Assembly: GCA_019137255.1 (NCBI GenBank)
Contig: WPDH01000034.1
Span: 248,001-312,000, forward strand
Origin: Corinectria fuckeliana
Taxonomy: Eukaryota; Ascomycota; Sordariomycetes; Hypocreales; Nectriaceae
DNA: 64,000 nucleotides
Reading direction: 5' to 3'
The notes below the pieces were generated by a model. The model worked only from the letters and a program-made list of their open reading frames with translations, made no database searches and was not told where the DNA came from. Below are positions 11,946-24,053 of this stretch, piece by piece. Position 1 is the first letter of the stretch. Each line of letters begins with the position of its first letter. Position numbers and translations under genes: made by a program.

Positions 11946-12285
11946 GGTGGAGGCATCAATCTGTGGATTGATATACAGAAGACTGATGGACGATGTCCCG
12001 GGGCCGACCTCAAAATTTCCCTGCCGCCACGGCCCATGCCGCCGGAGCATGACAAGCGCTGGCGCCCGAACGGCTCTAGCGCACAGAATCACGTGCGTTC
12101 TTCCTCGAAGTCCCACCCTCTATTGCACTACAGCCCTCTCGGACTAGCGCCATCAGGGCTCTCCCACCACACACATTTTTTGGTAAATTCAGAAGGTCTC
12201 GCGAACTTTTTGCGACCTCCACGCACATCACGAACTCTCCTTTTCCGCCTCACCCCTTCCAACCGCCAGGAAAAAAACCGTCAAG
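11946..12285. promoter_or_regulatory. Divergent promoter, uS15m / RPS0
   Basis: The 340-bp interval between the two start codons holds a CACGTG site and a pyrimidine-rich stretch before RPS0, as usual for highly expressed fungal ribosomal protein genes. No other gene is seen. Confidence 0.6.
12090..12095. promoter_or_regulatory. CACGTG motif in a shared ribosomal-protein promoter
   Basis: A CACGTG palindrome in the context ATCACGTGCG lies about 190 bases before the RPS0 start and 145 bases before the uS15m start. Cbf1-type bHLH factors bind this core, and in several yeasts they act at ribosomal protein genes. Its use here is inferred only. Confidence 0.4.
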
Positions 12286-13401
12286 ATGGCTCCCTCCAAC
12301 CTCCCCTCCATCTTCAACGCCACCAGCCAGGACATCGAGATGCTCCTGGCTGCTCAGGCCCACCTTGGCAGCAAGAACTTGCAGGTGCACATGGAGTCTT
12401 ACCTCTGGAAGACCCGTGCCGATGGTGTCAACGTTCTCAACGTTGGCAAGACCTGGTATGTGCTATCCTGAAAATTTGCGCTGTCTTTGAACTCCTACGG
12501 CCTTTGCGACGAGCTCGGACACTCGGCTTTGGTCCTCTGGTCGCAAGGGAAACAGCAAGAACAGACATCGCGAAATTCAATGCCCCGCCATTCTTGGCTA
12601 ACCAATATCGCTCTGCAGGGAGAAGATTGTTCTCGCCGCCCGCATCATCGCTGCCATTGACAACCCCGCCGATGTCTGTGTCGTCTCTGCCCGTCCCTAC
12701 GGCCAGCGCGCTGTCCTCAAGTTCGCCTCTCACACTGGTGCCTCCTCCATCGCCGGTCGCTTCACCCCCGGTAGCTTCACCAACTACATCACCCGCTCCT
12801 TCAAGGAGCCCCGTCTGATCGTTGTCACCGACCCCCGAACCGACGCTCAGGCCATCAAGGAGGCTTCCTACGTCAACATTCCCGTCATTGCCCTCTGCGA
12901 CACTGACTCCCCCACCGAGTACGTCGACGTCGCCATCCCCACCAACAACAAGGGTCGCCACGCCATCGGCTGCATCTGGTGGATGCTCGCCCGTGAGGTC
13001 CTCCGTCTCCGCGGTACCATCTACAACCGCGAGACCCCCTGGGACGTCATGGTCGATCTGTACTTCTGTATGTCTCCCTCTTGAGCTTCGCCCAAAGCTT
13101 TCGCCTGCTAACTTATATGTCAGACCGTGACCCCGAGGTCGAGGAGGAGAAGATCGAGGAGGAGAAGGTTGCTGGCGCCGAGGAGGAGGCCGCCCCTGCC
13201 GCTATCGAGTCTGGCTTCCAGGCTACTGGTGGTGACTGGGAGGCTCCCGCCGCCGGTTTCGCTGGTGCCGCTGCCACTACCGGCTGGGACGGTGCTGCCG
13301 GTGAGGAGTGGGGTGCTTCGGGCGCCGCCGCTCCCCCCGCTACCACCACCACCACCGAGTGGGCCGCCGCTGCCGAGCCCTCCAAGGAGACTCAGTGGTA
13401 G
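12286..13401 (+). CDS. rps0: 40S ribosomal protein uS2 (RPS0/SA)
   Basis: Three exons (12286-12455, 12619-13067, 13124-13401) encode 298 residues. The uS2 core is unmistakable: QAHLGSKNLQVHMESYLWK, the FTPGSFTNYITRSFKEPRL loop, and the NIPVIALCDTDSPTEYVD and NNKGRHAIGCIWWMLAREVL segments. The C-terminal ~90 residues are acidic, then alanine-rich with spaced tryptophans (DW, GW, EW), as in laminin-receptor-type SA proteins. The protein is needed for late 20S pre-rRNA processing and 40S maturation. The first intron is 163 nt, long compared with its neighbours, and lies after codon 56; I saw no convincing snoRNA in it. The start is in a CAAGATGGC context after a CT-rich leader. Confidence 0.97.
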
Positions 13402-14922
13402 GAAACTGAGGACCATGGAGGTGCTGCGGAAAGCGCTGAGCCCCAGTGGTAATTGCGATTGCTCGACGTCGGCGGCGTTACTAGGCTTGTTGACTTTTAT
13501 CTTGGGACTAAGGTTCAACTTGGCGGTGCTAATGAGGGAAAGATACTCGCCCCTGGCCCATTGTCTCTCTTTTGTTTGTCTCTGTGTCGGGCTTCTGACT
13601 ACGCTTGTTCTCGGATGCTCAGGCTGGGAGGACGGAGCTCACCGGAAAGGGGGGGAGGGAAAGCCCTGTATCGCCAAGCGGGTTTCGACTTGATCGTCGT
13701 CCCGCCTTTGTTCTTCGGTTTTGATGCGAGAAGCTACATAGTCGTCCAAGCTGGGAGGGAAAAAAACATCAAAAGTTGCCATTGAAAACTCCGTCTGTTT
13801 GCCTTGGCTCGCTCATGTTGACTGGCTGATTTGAACTGCGAACAAACACTTTGAAGAATACTAGTTAGTCCTTTGGGATTGTCTTGTAATCCAACACCAA
13901 CGCCGGAGTAACTGAACAGAAGCTACAGTGCCTTGCTTCCTCGGATGCTTTGCTAGTTAGTCAAAGTCTACAAAGACACGAACCGTAGCAAGCCTCGAGG
14001 ACGAAGGAAAGTTACGACAAACTGGCTTCATGATGTGAGAACCGGCTTCGTGTCATTAGATAATACGGTGACAGCGTCCTTAACAGCATAAGCCTTGCCT
14101 TATATCTTCACAGGCCTAACTAGTCGCCGTCTAGTCCGTTGTCCAGCCACGCCAGTATATTATCACATCAAGTCACATTACATCGACCTCATGTCAATTC
14201 CATAATCAAGTCTTCGCAAAGGTGGTATCAATTCCCGGGTCCAAAGCCCATCTTTCACTAGTAGTCAATCCTATAACTACTCCATCCCATCCATCCATTC
14301 ATCCACCAACCCCATCCTTTATGCCATTGCCTTCCATTCCTTTCCTTTCCGTTCCTCGCCATTATCCCTCCTCGATCCAAGGCTGCGCCGCATACTTACG
14401 AGGCGACGGCTTTCAAAGCTCTCGTGGAGAAGATGATCGCATCTCAAAAAAAAAAAAAAAACCCGCAACGGAGAGCCGTCACGCAGTACAAAAAGGGGGT
14501 ATGGAGCAAAACCAAGTCGAGTTGAAAAAGCCAAGAGGACGGACATGGGGCCGTCAGAATCGCAAAGAAGACGAGGAAAAAAGAACAAGTCGGTCAGAAT
14601 TCCCAACTCCCGCTTGTCCCAGATGCTGTGATGATGGTATCGATGTGTCTCTGTACTGATCATGGTGGTTATATGGACATTCCCTGCATGTAAAAGACAT
14701 GCCACTTGTGGGGGATAGTAGATACCGAGAAGCGCATTGGCCGTGTATGTATTGTATCCCCGTCACGGTGATAAAAAATATTAAGTGCAGATGAAACGCC
14801 GTCACTGCGGAAAGTCGTGAGATTCATTACGTTGATGCGTCCTTGTCGATGAGTGGCGTCGACGGTATGTGCATGTGCGTTGTCGCTCGAGGTTCACGCA
14901 AGGCGAAGTGCGTAGGCAGTGT
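13402..14922. other. Convergent intergenic region
   Basis: This 1.5-kb region holds the 3' untranslated parts of RPS0 (plus) and LTE1 (minus). It includes a 14-nt A run near 14448 and several C/T-rich stretches around 14280-14370. No open frame looks like a gene. Confidence 0.6.
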
Positions 14923-17900
14923 TTATTCTAGAAGTTCAGAGTGTCGTCGGATCTCCTCGTCACTTAGGGCGCTCATCCAAAGACACCGCTCTGTGATGCC
15001 CTCGATGGGTTGGAACTTGTACCTCGTGCTCGCCTCCAGCAGGCGAAGCAGGGTTTTGACCACAGCTGCAGCGATGCGGCATCGCTCAAAGTTGATCAAG
15101 GGAGGCGTGGTGGGCGAACCCGCAATCTCCGACGGCCTCTGCGCGTTGTAGAGCAAGTCGTGGGTGTAGATGCCCACGAATGGAATGCACCCCAAGTCGG
15201 AGCCGACCTCCATCTCGGCGCGGAGGTTGTAAAAGTTGCGCATGGGTGTCACTAGGCTTTCCAAATCCCGCATTGTCTTGTGGTCGTGAGGTGGCAGAAG
15301 GGCCCAAGTCTTGGAAAGGCGAGAGACCTCGTTGCTGGACAGGGCGATGGTGAGCTGGGCGAGAGTCGCAAAGTTGCGATAGCGCCGGCAGTGGGTTGCA
15401 ATGTGAAGGAACTTGGCGATACATCGCGCTCTCTCCTCGATATGCCGGGTCATGACAATCTCGGAGATGGCCCATTTGACCATGATGTTGAACCGGGCAA
15501 TGACAACCTCAACTCCATGGGCATCTGTGTTGCGCAGAAACTCAACCCAAGATCGAGAATCGTTGTGCGTGGCATTCTTCCAGTTCATATCAATGAGCTC
15601 CTTCCAGTCGATTTCGTTGAGAGCGTCCTTCTCAATAAGAGTAAATTGCTGTGCCAGAATCTCCGAGTCAAAGGCCAAGATGAACGGCAGGTGGGCAGTG
15701 TACTTGGTACTATCTGCGGGTGCAGGCTTCGGCGCCATTCGAAGAGCTTCCGTCGTGGCGGCTTGATCATCCGCAGAACTAATGGAATGGACATATGGCG
15801 CCCTTGGGGTCGTCTCTGGCGTAAGAGGGAGAGGCTTGTGATTCCACACTTGGTCCTCGTGGACTTCGGGCACCTGGACCATTTGGGGGGGCGACATCTC
15901 TAGCGCTTGGACGAGAGTCATTGGTGGTGAAGGAGGGTTTCTCCTTGGTGCGGGCGTGGAGGATGGGGATCCCAGAGGATGGGCAGGGAGCGCTGCACGG
16001 GGAGAGACGCCGTGTTGGGCATCAAAGTAATCGTCGTCAAGTGAATCGGCAGACAGCTCCGAGGATAGATCACTGTCGTCGTTCAGGAAGGACTGGTCCT
16101 CCTCCTCCTCTTCCTCAGGGGGGCCAGTGTCACCTGGTCTGATACCCTCGATACTCTCAGTCTTTGTGATAAAGTCGTAGGACGGGTGTCGCGAATCAGC
16201 TTCGTCGTCGTCCAGGAAGCCATACTTGTTCGGTTTGGGCGTGGTATCATCCTCTGGTCCCTCGAGGATGGACATGTTTGTCCATTCTCGCGCTCCATGC
16301 TTGCTACGGCCATCATCCGTTCCACCCCGATCCAAGATGGGCACGGAGGAGTAGGAGTCTCGCGAGGTCTCAGACAGGAAAGACTTTGCTTCAGTTAGGG
16401 GACGTTGGGGTGTTAGGAGGTCTCCCTGCTGCTCCATCGGCTCGTAGTCGTCCTGGTCAGGATCCAACATGAAAGTTTGCCTCATCACAAGTTCCCCGCG
16501 GTGGTCTCTCTTCTCGTGCTCATTGATCTCTCGATCGCCAACAGCAATTTCAATAGCAGCGGGTTCAATCAGGTCCTGCGGCTTCCGATCGGAAATTTTG
16601 CCTTCGAGCTTCATCAGGGCAGATTCGATGCCGCCATCGTCCTCGTCATCATCCGGGATCTGTGCTAGCTTTTGTGCTTCAGCTTCAAACGACGGTCGCA
16701 TGACGGGTTTGGAAGAATGGGTGCTAAATAGCGACAAGTCGCGTTTTGGCGGCTTCTCGGTGAGTTGGCCGAGCGAGAAGACTTCGCTTCGTTGTCGAGG
16801 CAAGTCGATCGAAACCACCTCGCCATTTCCAAAGGAGTCCACGCGAGGGCTTTGGACATAGGAGCTCCGGATGGATTCAGAATACGTCGTCAAGGATCCA
16901 ACTGATCGCGACCTCCGCAAAGATATCGGGTCCAACTCTCCCACATTCGTCGCTGCTCTCAGGTCTCCGCCAGGGCGTCTTCGCAAAACGCGCAGAGGCG
17001 GCGGGATGGGGTTCACCGGCTCCTCCTCATTAACCGAAACACCAGAGCATGTGGTCGCGTCGAAGCTTCGGGCCGAGGAATGGCCCATGCCACTACCAAA
17101 TGAGTATCGGCGCCTGCTCAACATCGAGTTCAGCGACCGGTGGGTCCTAGTCGACTTGTTCCGGCGATGAGCTCCTCGGAATGAAACGGGTGGGTAGTGG
17201 CGGAGGCTTCGCTGCGTTGTCGCCAGGGAAGTTCGGGTCTGATCCTCGGATGGACGAGCGCTATGGCCGGGCGCAAGAGTACCAAGATCAGGCACAAACG
17301 GCGGCAGTCGATCCTCCGAGACGCAGGGCTCCAAGACATGCTGGTTCAGCAAATACGAGGAACGTCTCGGTGTTCCTCCTCCCATTGAAGGCGCAGGGGG
17401 CGTCGTTGGCGGTGTCGGGTCGCCACCGCCGAGTCTGAAGGCGTCCACAAAGGCATCAACAGAGGGATGCCCGCTGACGGTCCCGCGGTGCATCGTTGAC
17501 ACGCCAAATGGAGTTGTGTCATCCACAATGACAATCGACTTGCTCCCAGTCGTGATTCCCATGTCACTAACAGGTCGGTGCCTAATGTTCTGGGGAAGGC
17601 TGTCGAAGGTGCTTGAATCCATGTGTGCGACCGAATATTCAATGTCGGCGGGAACTGACGAGTTGGGTAACACCATCGGGAACCCACGGCGCTCGGCCTC
17701 CGCAGCAGCCTCTTCTCGTACAGCATTTTTGAAATCTTCCGCCGCCTCGGCGCCGAGCACGTCTATTCTCACCGGCGGCCGGGCGCCGGTGCATCGTTGC
17801 CGGCCGTGGTTTTGTGGTACGATGGCTGTCCCGGGAAGTCGATTTGTCGTTGCGCCACGCGGACCGATTGGAGCTACGTTAATAAAGCTTCCCGGAGTCG

Positions 17901-20551
17901 GAGAGACCCCTTGGCCTCTAGTGCTCAGTGCTCGTCGCACACCTCCTAGCAACTTCCTCATGCCGTGCCCAGACATGGCACCTGCGGGGGCTCTGCCTTT
18001 GCTAATTTGTTGGTTATCGGGGTGAAGGGTCGTGGTTTGTCTAGCACTGTTGGGAATATCATCGAGTTCGACGTCGACAAACGCCTGGCCTGGAGGCAAC
18101 AAATTCCCTCGGACAAGACTCCCTGCATACGGGGCGGTCATCAAAAACTCCTGATCCTTGAATGATACTTTGTCAGAGCCGTGGTCCCTCAACGAATCCG
18201 TCAAGCTGTTGTTTCGCTTATGTGTCTGGGGAGCTGGGCGGACACGTTTACCAACAAGGGCTCGTGGAGTCGTCGCTACATGGCTTGTCTGGTTGTACAC
18301 TGAGCTTGCCGTGACGGGATGAGCCCCCAATGGATGAGGGCCGTTCGCAAGGGCAGGTCGTGAGGTTTTGTTGGGGAATGAACAAGAGATGATATCCACA
18401 CTCGTCATACTAATCGGAGACGTAGGGTTGTGGTCATCCTCGGCAGGATCCGGAGTGATTTGCTCTTCCGGAGTGCTGGGTCGGTCCTCAAAGATGACCG
18501 AGTCTCCAACATGGCCCGCCCGAGAAATGTCGGCGACGAAGCTGGTTCGCTCACGGGTGCTGTTCCTCGAGGAGGGCAGCAGGTTGTCCAGCTGGGGCGG
18601 CTCTCCGTCTTCTTGGTCCCAGAAGCTCGGGTCCAGGTCTGGGTCTCTGTGACCTGCGATGCCGCCGGGCGAAACGGGGACATTGGCATCCAGCGAATCG
18701 TCGAAGTCAGGGCCGTCCCAGTACAGCGCACATACGCGCCTCCAGCACTTCTTGAGTTCTCCAAGAATTTTAAGTTGGACTTTTCGAGATCGGGTGCATT
18801 GCGATAGTTCGGCGACGAAGTCATTGAGCAGTTCGCAAAAGGTTACGCGGAGGGTATAGTCAAGAACGAAATCGTCCATGAAGTAGTTGAGAATCCAATG
18901 CCGCAAGGCGACAAAGGTTCGGACTCGAACAACCATGCCCGTCTCGTCGTCTCGACCCAGGGCCCATCGAAGTCTTGCAACCAGCATTCGGCACAGATCC
19001 GTCGATTCGAGGAAGGCACGGAAAGTCAAGAAGAAGTCGGATATCAGCTCGTAATCCAAGAAGCTGGGAGAAGTGATCTCTGCGACAAGGCGTGGTGGCG
19101 TGGCGGCGGTGACGGCGCTCGTGGCGGGCGAATACCTGACCAGTGCTCGATCATCGCAAGCTGGCTTGAAAGTTAGGTTGTCGAACATGGCCGGCTCGAT
19201 CTTGAGGTTCGACATATATGACGGGTGGACGGTACGAGGAGTTCGAGTCATGGAAGACGGGGTAGTAACAGAGCGAGAGAAACGCAAGACGGGCACCGCC
19301 AATGTGGTGGGCCGTCCTGATCCCATGTCTTGATGCGAGCTGTTAAGGTCGCCCTGGCGGTTGGGAAGAGAGGCGCTGCTAGAGCGAAAATCTTCGGTGG
19401 GAGCGTACGAGGAGCCGCGGAGGACGGGGGTGCCTCTGACAGTAAATCGGGGCGTTCCTATACGCCAGGAGGGGATGTTGATGTCCAGCAGCGGTCCGGC
19501 GACGGGATCGAGGTCTTCCATAGTCCGGGGCCGGTGATCGTCGCCCGGCTTGGAAATGACAATTTTGAAGTCGCCGGTTTCCGAGACCTTAGCGGCGGCG
19601 GTCTCGTGGACCGTGCTGTCGGACATGGCGCGTCGATGCTTAACAGGCCGGCCGGGATCCTGCGTGTCGTCGAAAAAGGATCGGCCACCGTCGAAGGGCG
19701 ATACCCCTGGAGTCGACCACTGGCTGATATGCAGCGAGCTGCTCTGGTCCTCGGACCTATCGCGACCCAAAGCATCCAGGCCAGCTGTGCTCGGTGGGGT
19801 GATTGGGAACACAAACTGAGGCTGGGTACATCGCTGGTTGGCAGGGCGGATAGTCGGTCTGAAGGGAGGGAGGGAGTTGTCAGCGCGCCGGAGTTTCGAG
19901 TTTGGGGTAACGGCGTGGTGGCCCTCAATTCCACGCCAGGGCGGGACCGGGGGGGACCAACTGAGACCTCTCCACAAGGCCAGCGCAGGATGATGAAGTA
20001 TGGGCTTTAGAGGTCGGGAAGGATGGCACAAAGCATGCCAGCCTTGCGGGAAGGGCAAACGGCAATAGGCTGACGTACCTTAGATATATACGACCATTGT
20101 TACCAACGTTGGAGACGGCGAATTGACGACCTTCACGGCCAGCGGATCCACCATCTGGGGTGACGTCGTATTTGGACTGGCTGACGGGTGCCTCGGCGTC
20201 AGAAGCGGTTGTAAGAGCTTCTCTGTGGCCTCTAGTGGTAGATGGCCGTTGGTGATGCGATCGTCGCTCGGTGAGAGGAACCAAGGGCCTGGCGGTGGTT
20301 GGGGGCATGCGCGTGGTGGTCGACCTGAGTGGCCTTTTCGGCGTCGGTGCTCCCCTGGGTGAGGAGTCTCTCGAGGCGGTGGTGCTGGAGGGAGCTGCAG
20401 CTACAGCCACGGCGACGGGGCCGGACCTGGGCGTGTTGCTGGTGGTGGACGTCGGATCCTTGATCGGGGGTCGCGACGAGATGGGGGCTGGCGGCGCGCT
20501 GAGGCCAGACGCTGGCGGCAGCGTGCCTAAAGACTCCAGGAGGGTCGCCAT
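14923..20551 (-). CDS. lte1: Ras-like guanine nucleotide exchange factor LTE1
   Basis: Two exons (20551-20079 and 19858-14923; 220-nt intron) encode 1802 residues. A RasGEF N-terminal domain starts near residue 420 (EITSPSFLDYELISDFFLTF). A long disordered Ser/Pro/Asp-rich middle part contains basic and acidic low-complexity segments. The catalytic CDC25-homology domain fills the last ~260 residues (LAFDSEILAQQFTLIEKDAL through the MSALSDEEIRRHSELLE end). This order and size match yeast Lte1, which promotes mitotic exit and spindle-position signalling at the cortex. In filamentous fungi it probably acts in polarity and septation, which is inference. The start was taken at the ATG at 20551, giving a low-complexity N-terminus rich in P, S and T. 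The intron joins AG|A in frame; reading through instead would shift the frame because 220 is not divisible by three. Confidence 0.92.
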
Positions 20552-23500
20552 GGGCACGGCCGCTAGAATGTCGTCGTGGTCAGGAGAGGGCAGAGCTGGC
20601 GATGCTCAAGGCGACGGGAGCTGGCGGCGAAGGCATTGAGTTAGCAAAAGGAGCAGCAGCGGCGGCAGCCGTCGAGGCGCATGTGGAGGAGGAGAGAATG
20701 AGATGACGGCAAAGGGATAGGCGGCAAGGGCGAAACCAGAGACGAGTGGTCGGCAGCGTTTAATTGCTTGCTGCTCTTCAGCAGGGCCCGGTTCGGCTCT
20801 CAACGAGGTCCCCCAGCAAAGACCCAGTTTGTAGAGCGGGTCCTCAGTTGGGAAATGGGGATACGAGCGAGGGAACAGGACGGGGAGGGGAGACGAGAGG
20901 GCAGGACGTACAAGACGTGACGACGCCATAAAGCGGCTTGAAGGGGCGTTCCGTTTGTCCAGGTGTCACAGCAGGGAGGCCGCCATGGAGTGTCGCTGCG
21001 CGATCGCGTGTGGGTATCGTGTGTTTGTGTATCGTGGGCCTGGTGTTGTTTGTGGTGGTGGTGGTGGAGGTTGTTGGCGCCGGGAGTTGTGTGGCAGAGG
21101 GATGGGATAGGGATGAGAGGATACCTTAGTTAGGGCGAGGAGCGCAAAAAGGAGCGCAAAACAGGCAAGGACAGAGCAAAGCTCAAGGCAACTTCGCTAC
21201 GCTACGCTTTGCAGCACGACAATTAAAAACACGGGCGAGAAACTTGGAGACAGGTAGGTACGAGTACAAGAGTGGCAAGACTGGCATTGCAAGGCAGGGA
21301 AGGCCAAAAGGAACACACGACACTTTCACTTTACCGGGGGGGGACAGACGTTGCACTGATAGATGGGATGAGATGAAGCGCGCGAGTCAAAGTGGAAAGT
21401 GGGGCGACCAAGACTCGACGGCCCTAATTAGCACTTAGACGGGCTAGTAGCCCTTGGTTAGAGGTACCGTCTACCTGGAACTAACGGCAGGTCGCACCCA
21501 CCGGCTCGGACGCTCAAGGCGTTGGCGGCGGTGCGAACAGTACTAACAGTACTAACAGGTACTGACGAGAGCTAGGGGAGTGCTAGGAGCCGGTGCGCCC
21601 GGAGGGTCTTCCGTGGTCGCCACGCGACGGTGGGCTGTACAAGGTGCTTACTATGTAATTACTGTACTTACCTCCGGCCGACGGATGTCGATGGAACCAG
21701 CCACCACCGCCTGGCACCAGCGGGCGAAGGTAGAGGAGGGGGGGTTACAGCGGGCTGGGTGCTGCTCTCCCGTGTTGGATGTCCTGGGGAACGTTGGTTG
21801 GTTGGCGGGAGCCCACCAATGCGAGCCACTATGCCAGCTACTTACGGGCCTCTGCGAACGGGTCCAATGTGCGAGCCGTCGAGACTGGTCATAAATACTG
21901 TATCGGATCTAACGAAAGGACAAACGAAGCAAAACGAGAACTGACTGATGGGGCTGTGCCATATTAGCCAGGTAGATTTATGGACTTGGGGACACTCTGT
22001 TACCGGCAAGTACTCCGTACCATGTTGAAGGATAGTACTCAATTGTAGACTCCACTGGGCCTTGGGCCGTGGTTGGGTCCCAAGGACCCGGACGCGATGC
22101 CCCCAAAAGGGATCGGCCATGCTTGCGCCGTCTCTCTTCCAATCGCGGAGACCGGCCTCTCAATCGTACAGTGCTTGCTTTCCTACAAACACCACGGTGA
22201 TTGCCCTGCGCCACGGGCACATGGCACCTCGGCCGGCCTGGACGGACGGTTGCAACACTGTACGGATCCGTCTCGGCAGCTAAGCGGCTCGAACCTGACT
22301 GGGCGACAAGACGACGACGACGGCTGGGCATCAATTGATCGATTCGTGAATCAGCCGAGAGGAGATGATGTGTGTGCTGCGGATCTTGACGGATCCGTTT
22401 TGGTTTCCCAGATCGTCTCTTGGAACCTCTTGGTTTCCTTTCCGTCTCAACTCTCAAGTCACATCTCTCACCTGTTTGTCCAACTCTGTCCCATGCGTCG
22501 TCGTGCATGATGCATGAGCATGCGCATGGGGGATAGCCAGCCCTTGATGCAACCATGCAGCCATCCCACTCATGACCACATCGAGTCCACCCAACCACAG
22601 CCCTCGAATTCACTGCTGCCCCTCCTCCTTCTGTTCGATCTTGCTTTTACGAATAACTCACTTCTCGGGCCCTGTCGTTGCGCTCGCCTGCCCCAATGCC
22701 ACCCACACCTCCCGTCCATCACATCATCGTCGCGAGCGCATTGACGATTTCCCTCGTCCTAGGATCGTTTGTCGGACTTTAGAGAGTCATGTACCGTTAT
22801 CGCAGACGTGCGTTCATTCGTACGAGTAGATCCATTCCCACCGCCGTGGATCGATGGTCGTTCCCCTTGCAGACGGCGCGCACCTTACATGCTGTGGATG
22901 TAGGTACAACGCCCGTCAACGCTGCGCATGCATATCATGTCTTACCGGAGGAATATGTGAGAATACAAGGTACAGTACTCGTCCATTAAAGCCCGTTCAA
23001 GTCAACGCCCAACAGACAGCGGAAACCCCTCGGTCCGTCCCCCTCCGAGCAGATCAACCTCCGTGTCGCTCCCTATCACATGCACCGGTGATCCAGGGTA
23101 GCAACTCCATTAAATCTACCTACCCACCCACCCAGCACCATCACGACTGGAATGCAACAGTTAATTACGAGCCCAAACCCGCCGCATGGCCGTGGCTTTC
23201 GTAGAGGCATCAAGGAATATTTTAATAAGTATCTAGATGACCCCTCCTGCCCTTCCCACATGGCACCTAACACATGGCACCCGCTCTGCCCTCCCGTTCC
23301 GTCCGTCCGGCCGCCCGCCCGCCGCCCACCCGCCCGTCTTCACTCCATCCCACCACTCCACCTCAACCAAGAAACTTCCCTCTCCCGCTCCATCGCCGGG
23401 GACAAAGCGTATCCGCAAGCCCTGCTATTTCTCAAGATCCTACCCGCCGCCGCCGCCGCCGCAGCTCGGCAACCCATCTACATACAAAGTTCTCGGTACG

Positions 23501-24053
23501 CTTATTCCTGCATGACACTACCGACCCAAAACCTCCCCGAGGCCCAATTCATGCATCACCACGAGTCATTCATTTCTGGACCTAGTGACGCTCGCTCAGC
23601 GCGCATAGACTATACGACCAAGTGTGCCTGCTCTATCCCATCAAGCTCCCCCTCCCCCAATGCGGCAATTCTGTCGTGCGTGAAAGGCGGTGACGATGCC
23701 TACGTAGATGGAAGATGGGCGCTATCCCGCTGCCCCTCGTGCTCATGCAGGCAGGCCGTGTGTTTCTATTCTCGTGTCATGGCTCCGTGCGTATCTTGGT
23801 GTTCCCAAGTCAAAATCTAGGTTTGCTTTCGGCTTTGGCCGCGAGCCCGTTCCCAGCCACAAACGTCCAGTCCTCTCGGGATATTCTCCATGTCGGCATT
23901 TTTGCATCATTGCCCCAAACCAAAGCTTCATTAACTGTCCATCTTCTATCAGGATGTTGCGTCTAAGTCGTCCCTAAAGCGCTTCCGACACCAGCCGTAG
24001 ACCGATCAACGTCTATTCTCCTAGCCGCACTCGCTCACTCATCGTTTGCAAGT
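20552..24053. other. Large intergenic region upstream of LTE1
   Basis: These 3.5 kb lie between the LTE1 start (minus) and the SEC18 stop (minus). The part nearest LTE1 is GA-rich on the plus strand, so pyrimidine-rich on the LTE1 sense strand, which fits a long leader. A (CCG)n tract lies at about 23450-23465. Open frames are arginine/proline-rich shadows without motifs. I see no RNA gene. Confidence 0.55.

Noticed and set aside
12456..12618. snoRNA inside the first RPS0 intron
   Set aside because: The intron is long enough, but no convincing pair of C and D boxes with a closing stem was found by eye.
21978..22613. 211-codon minus-strand frame upstream of LTE1
   Set aside because: Arginine/glycine/serine-rich with scattered W and C, no motif, no conserved-looking block. 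Treated as a GC-driven shadow.
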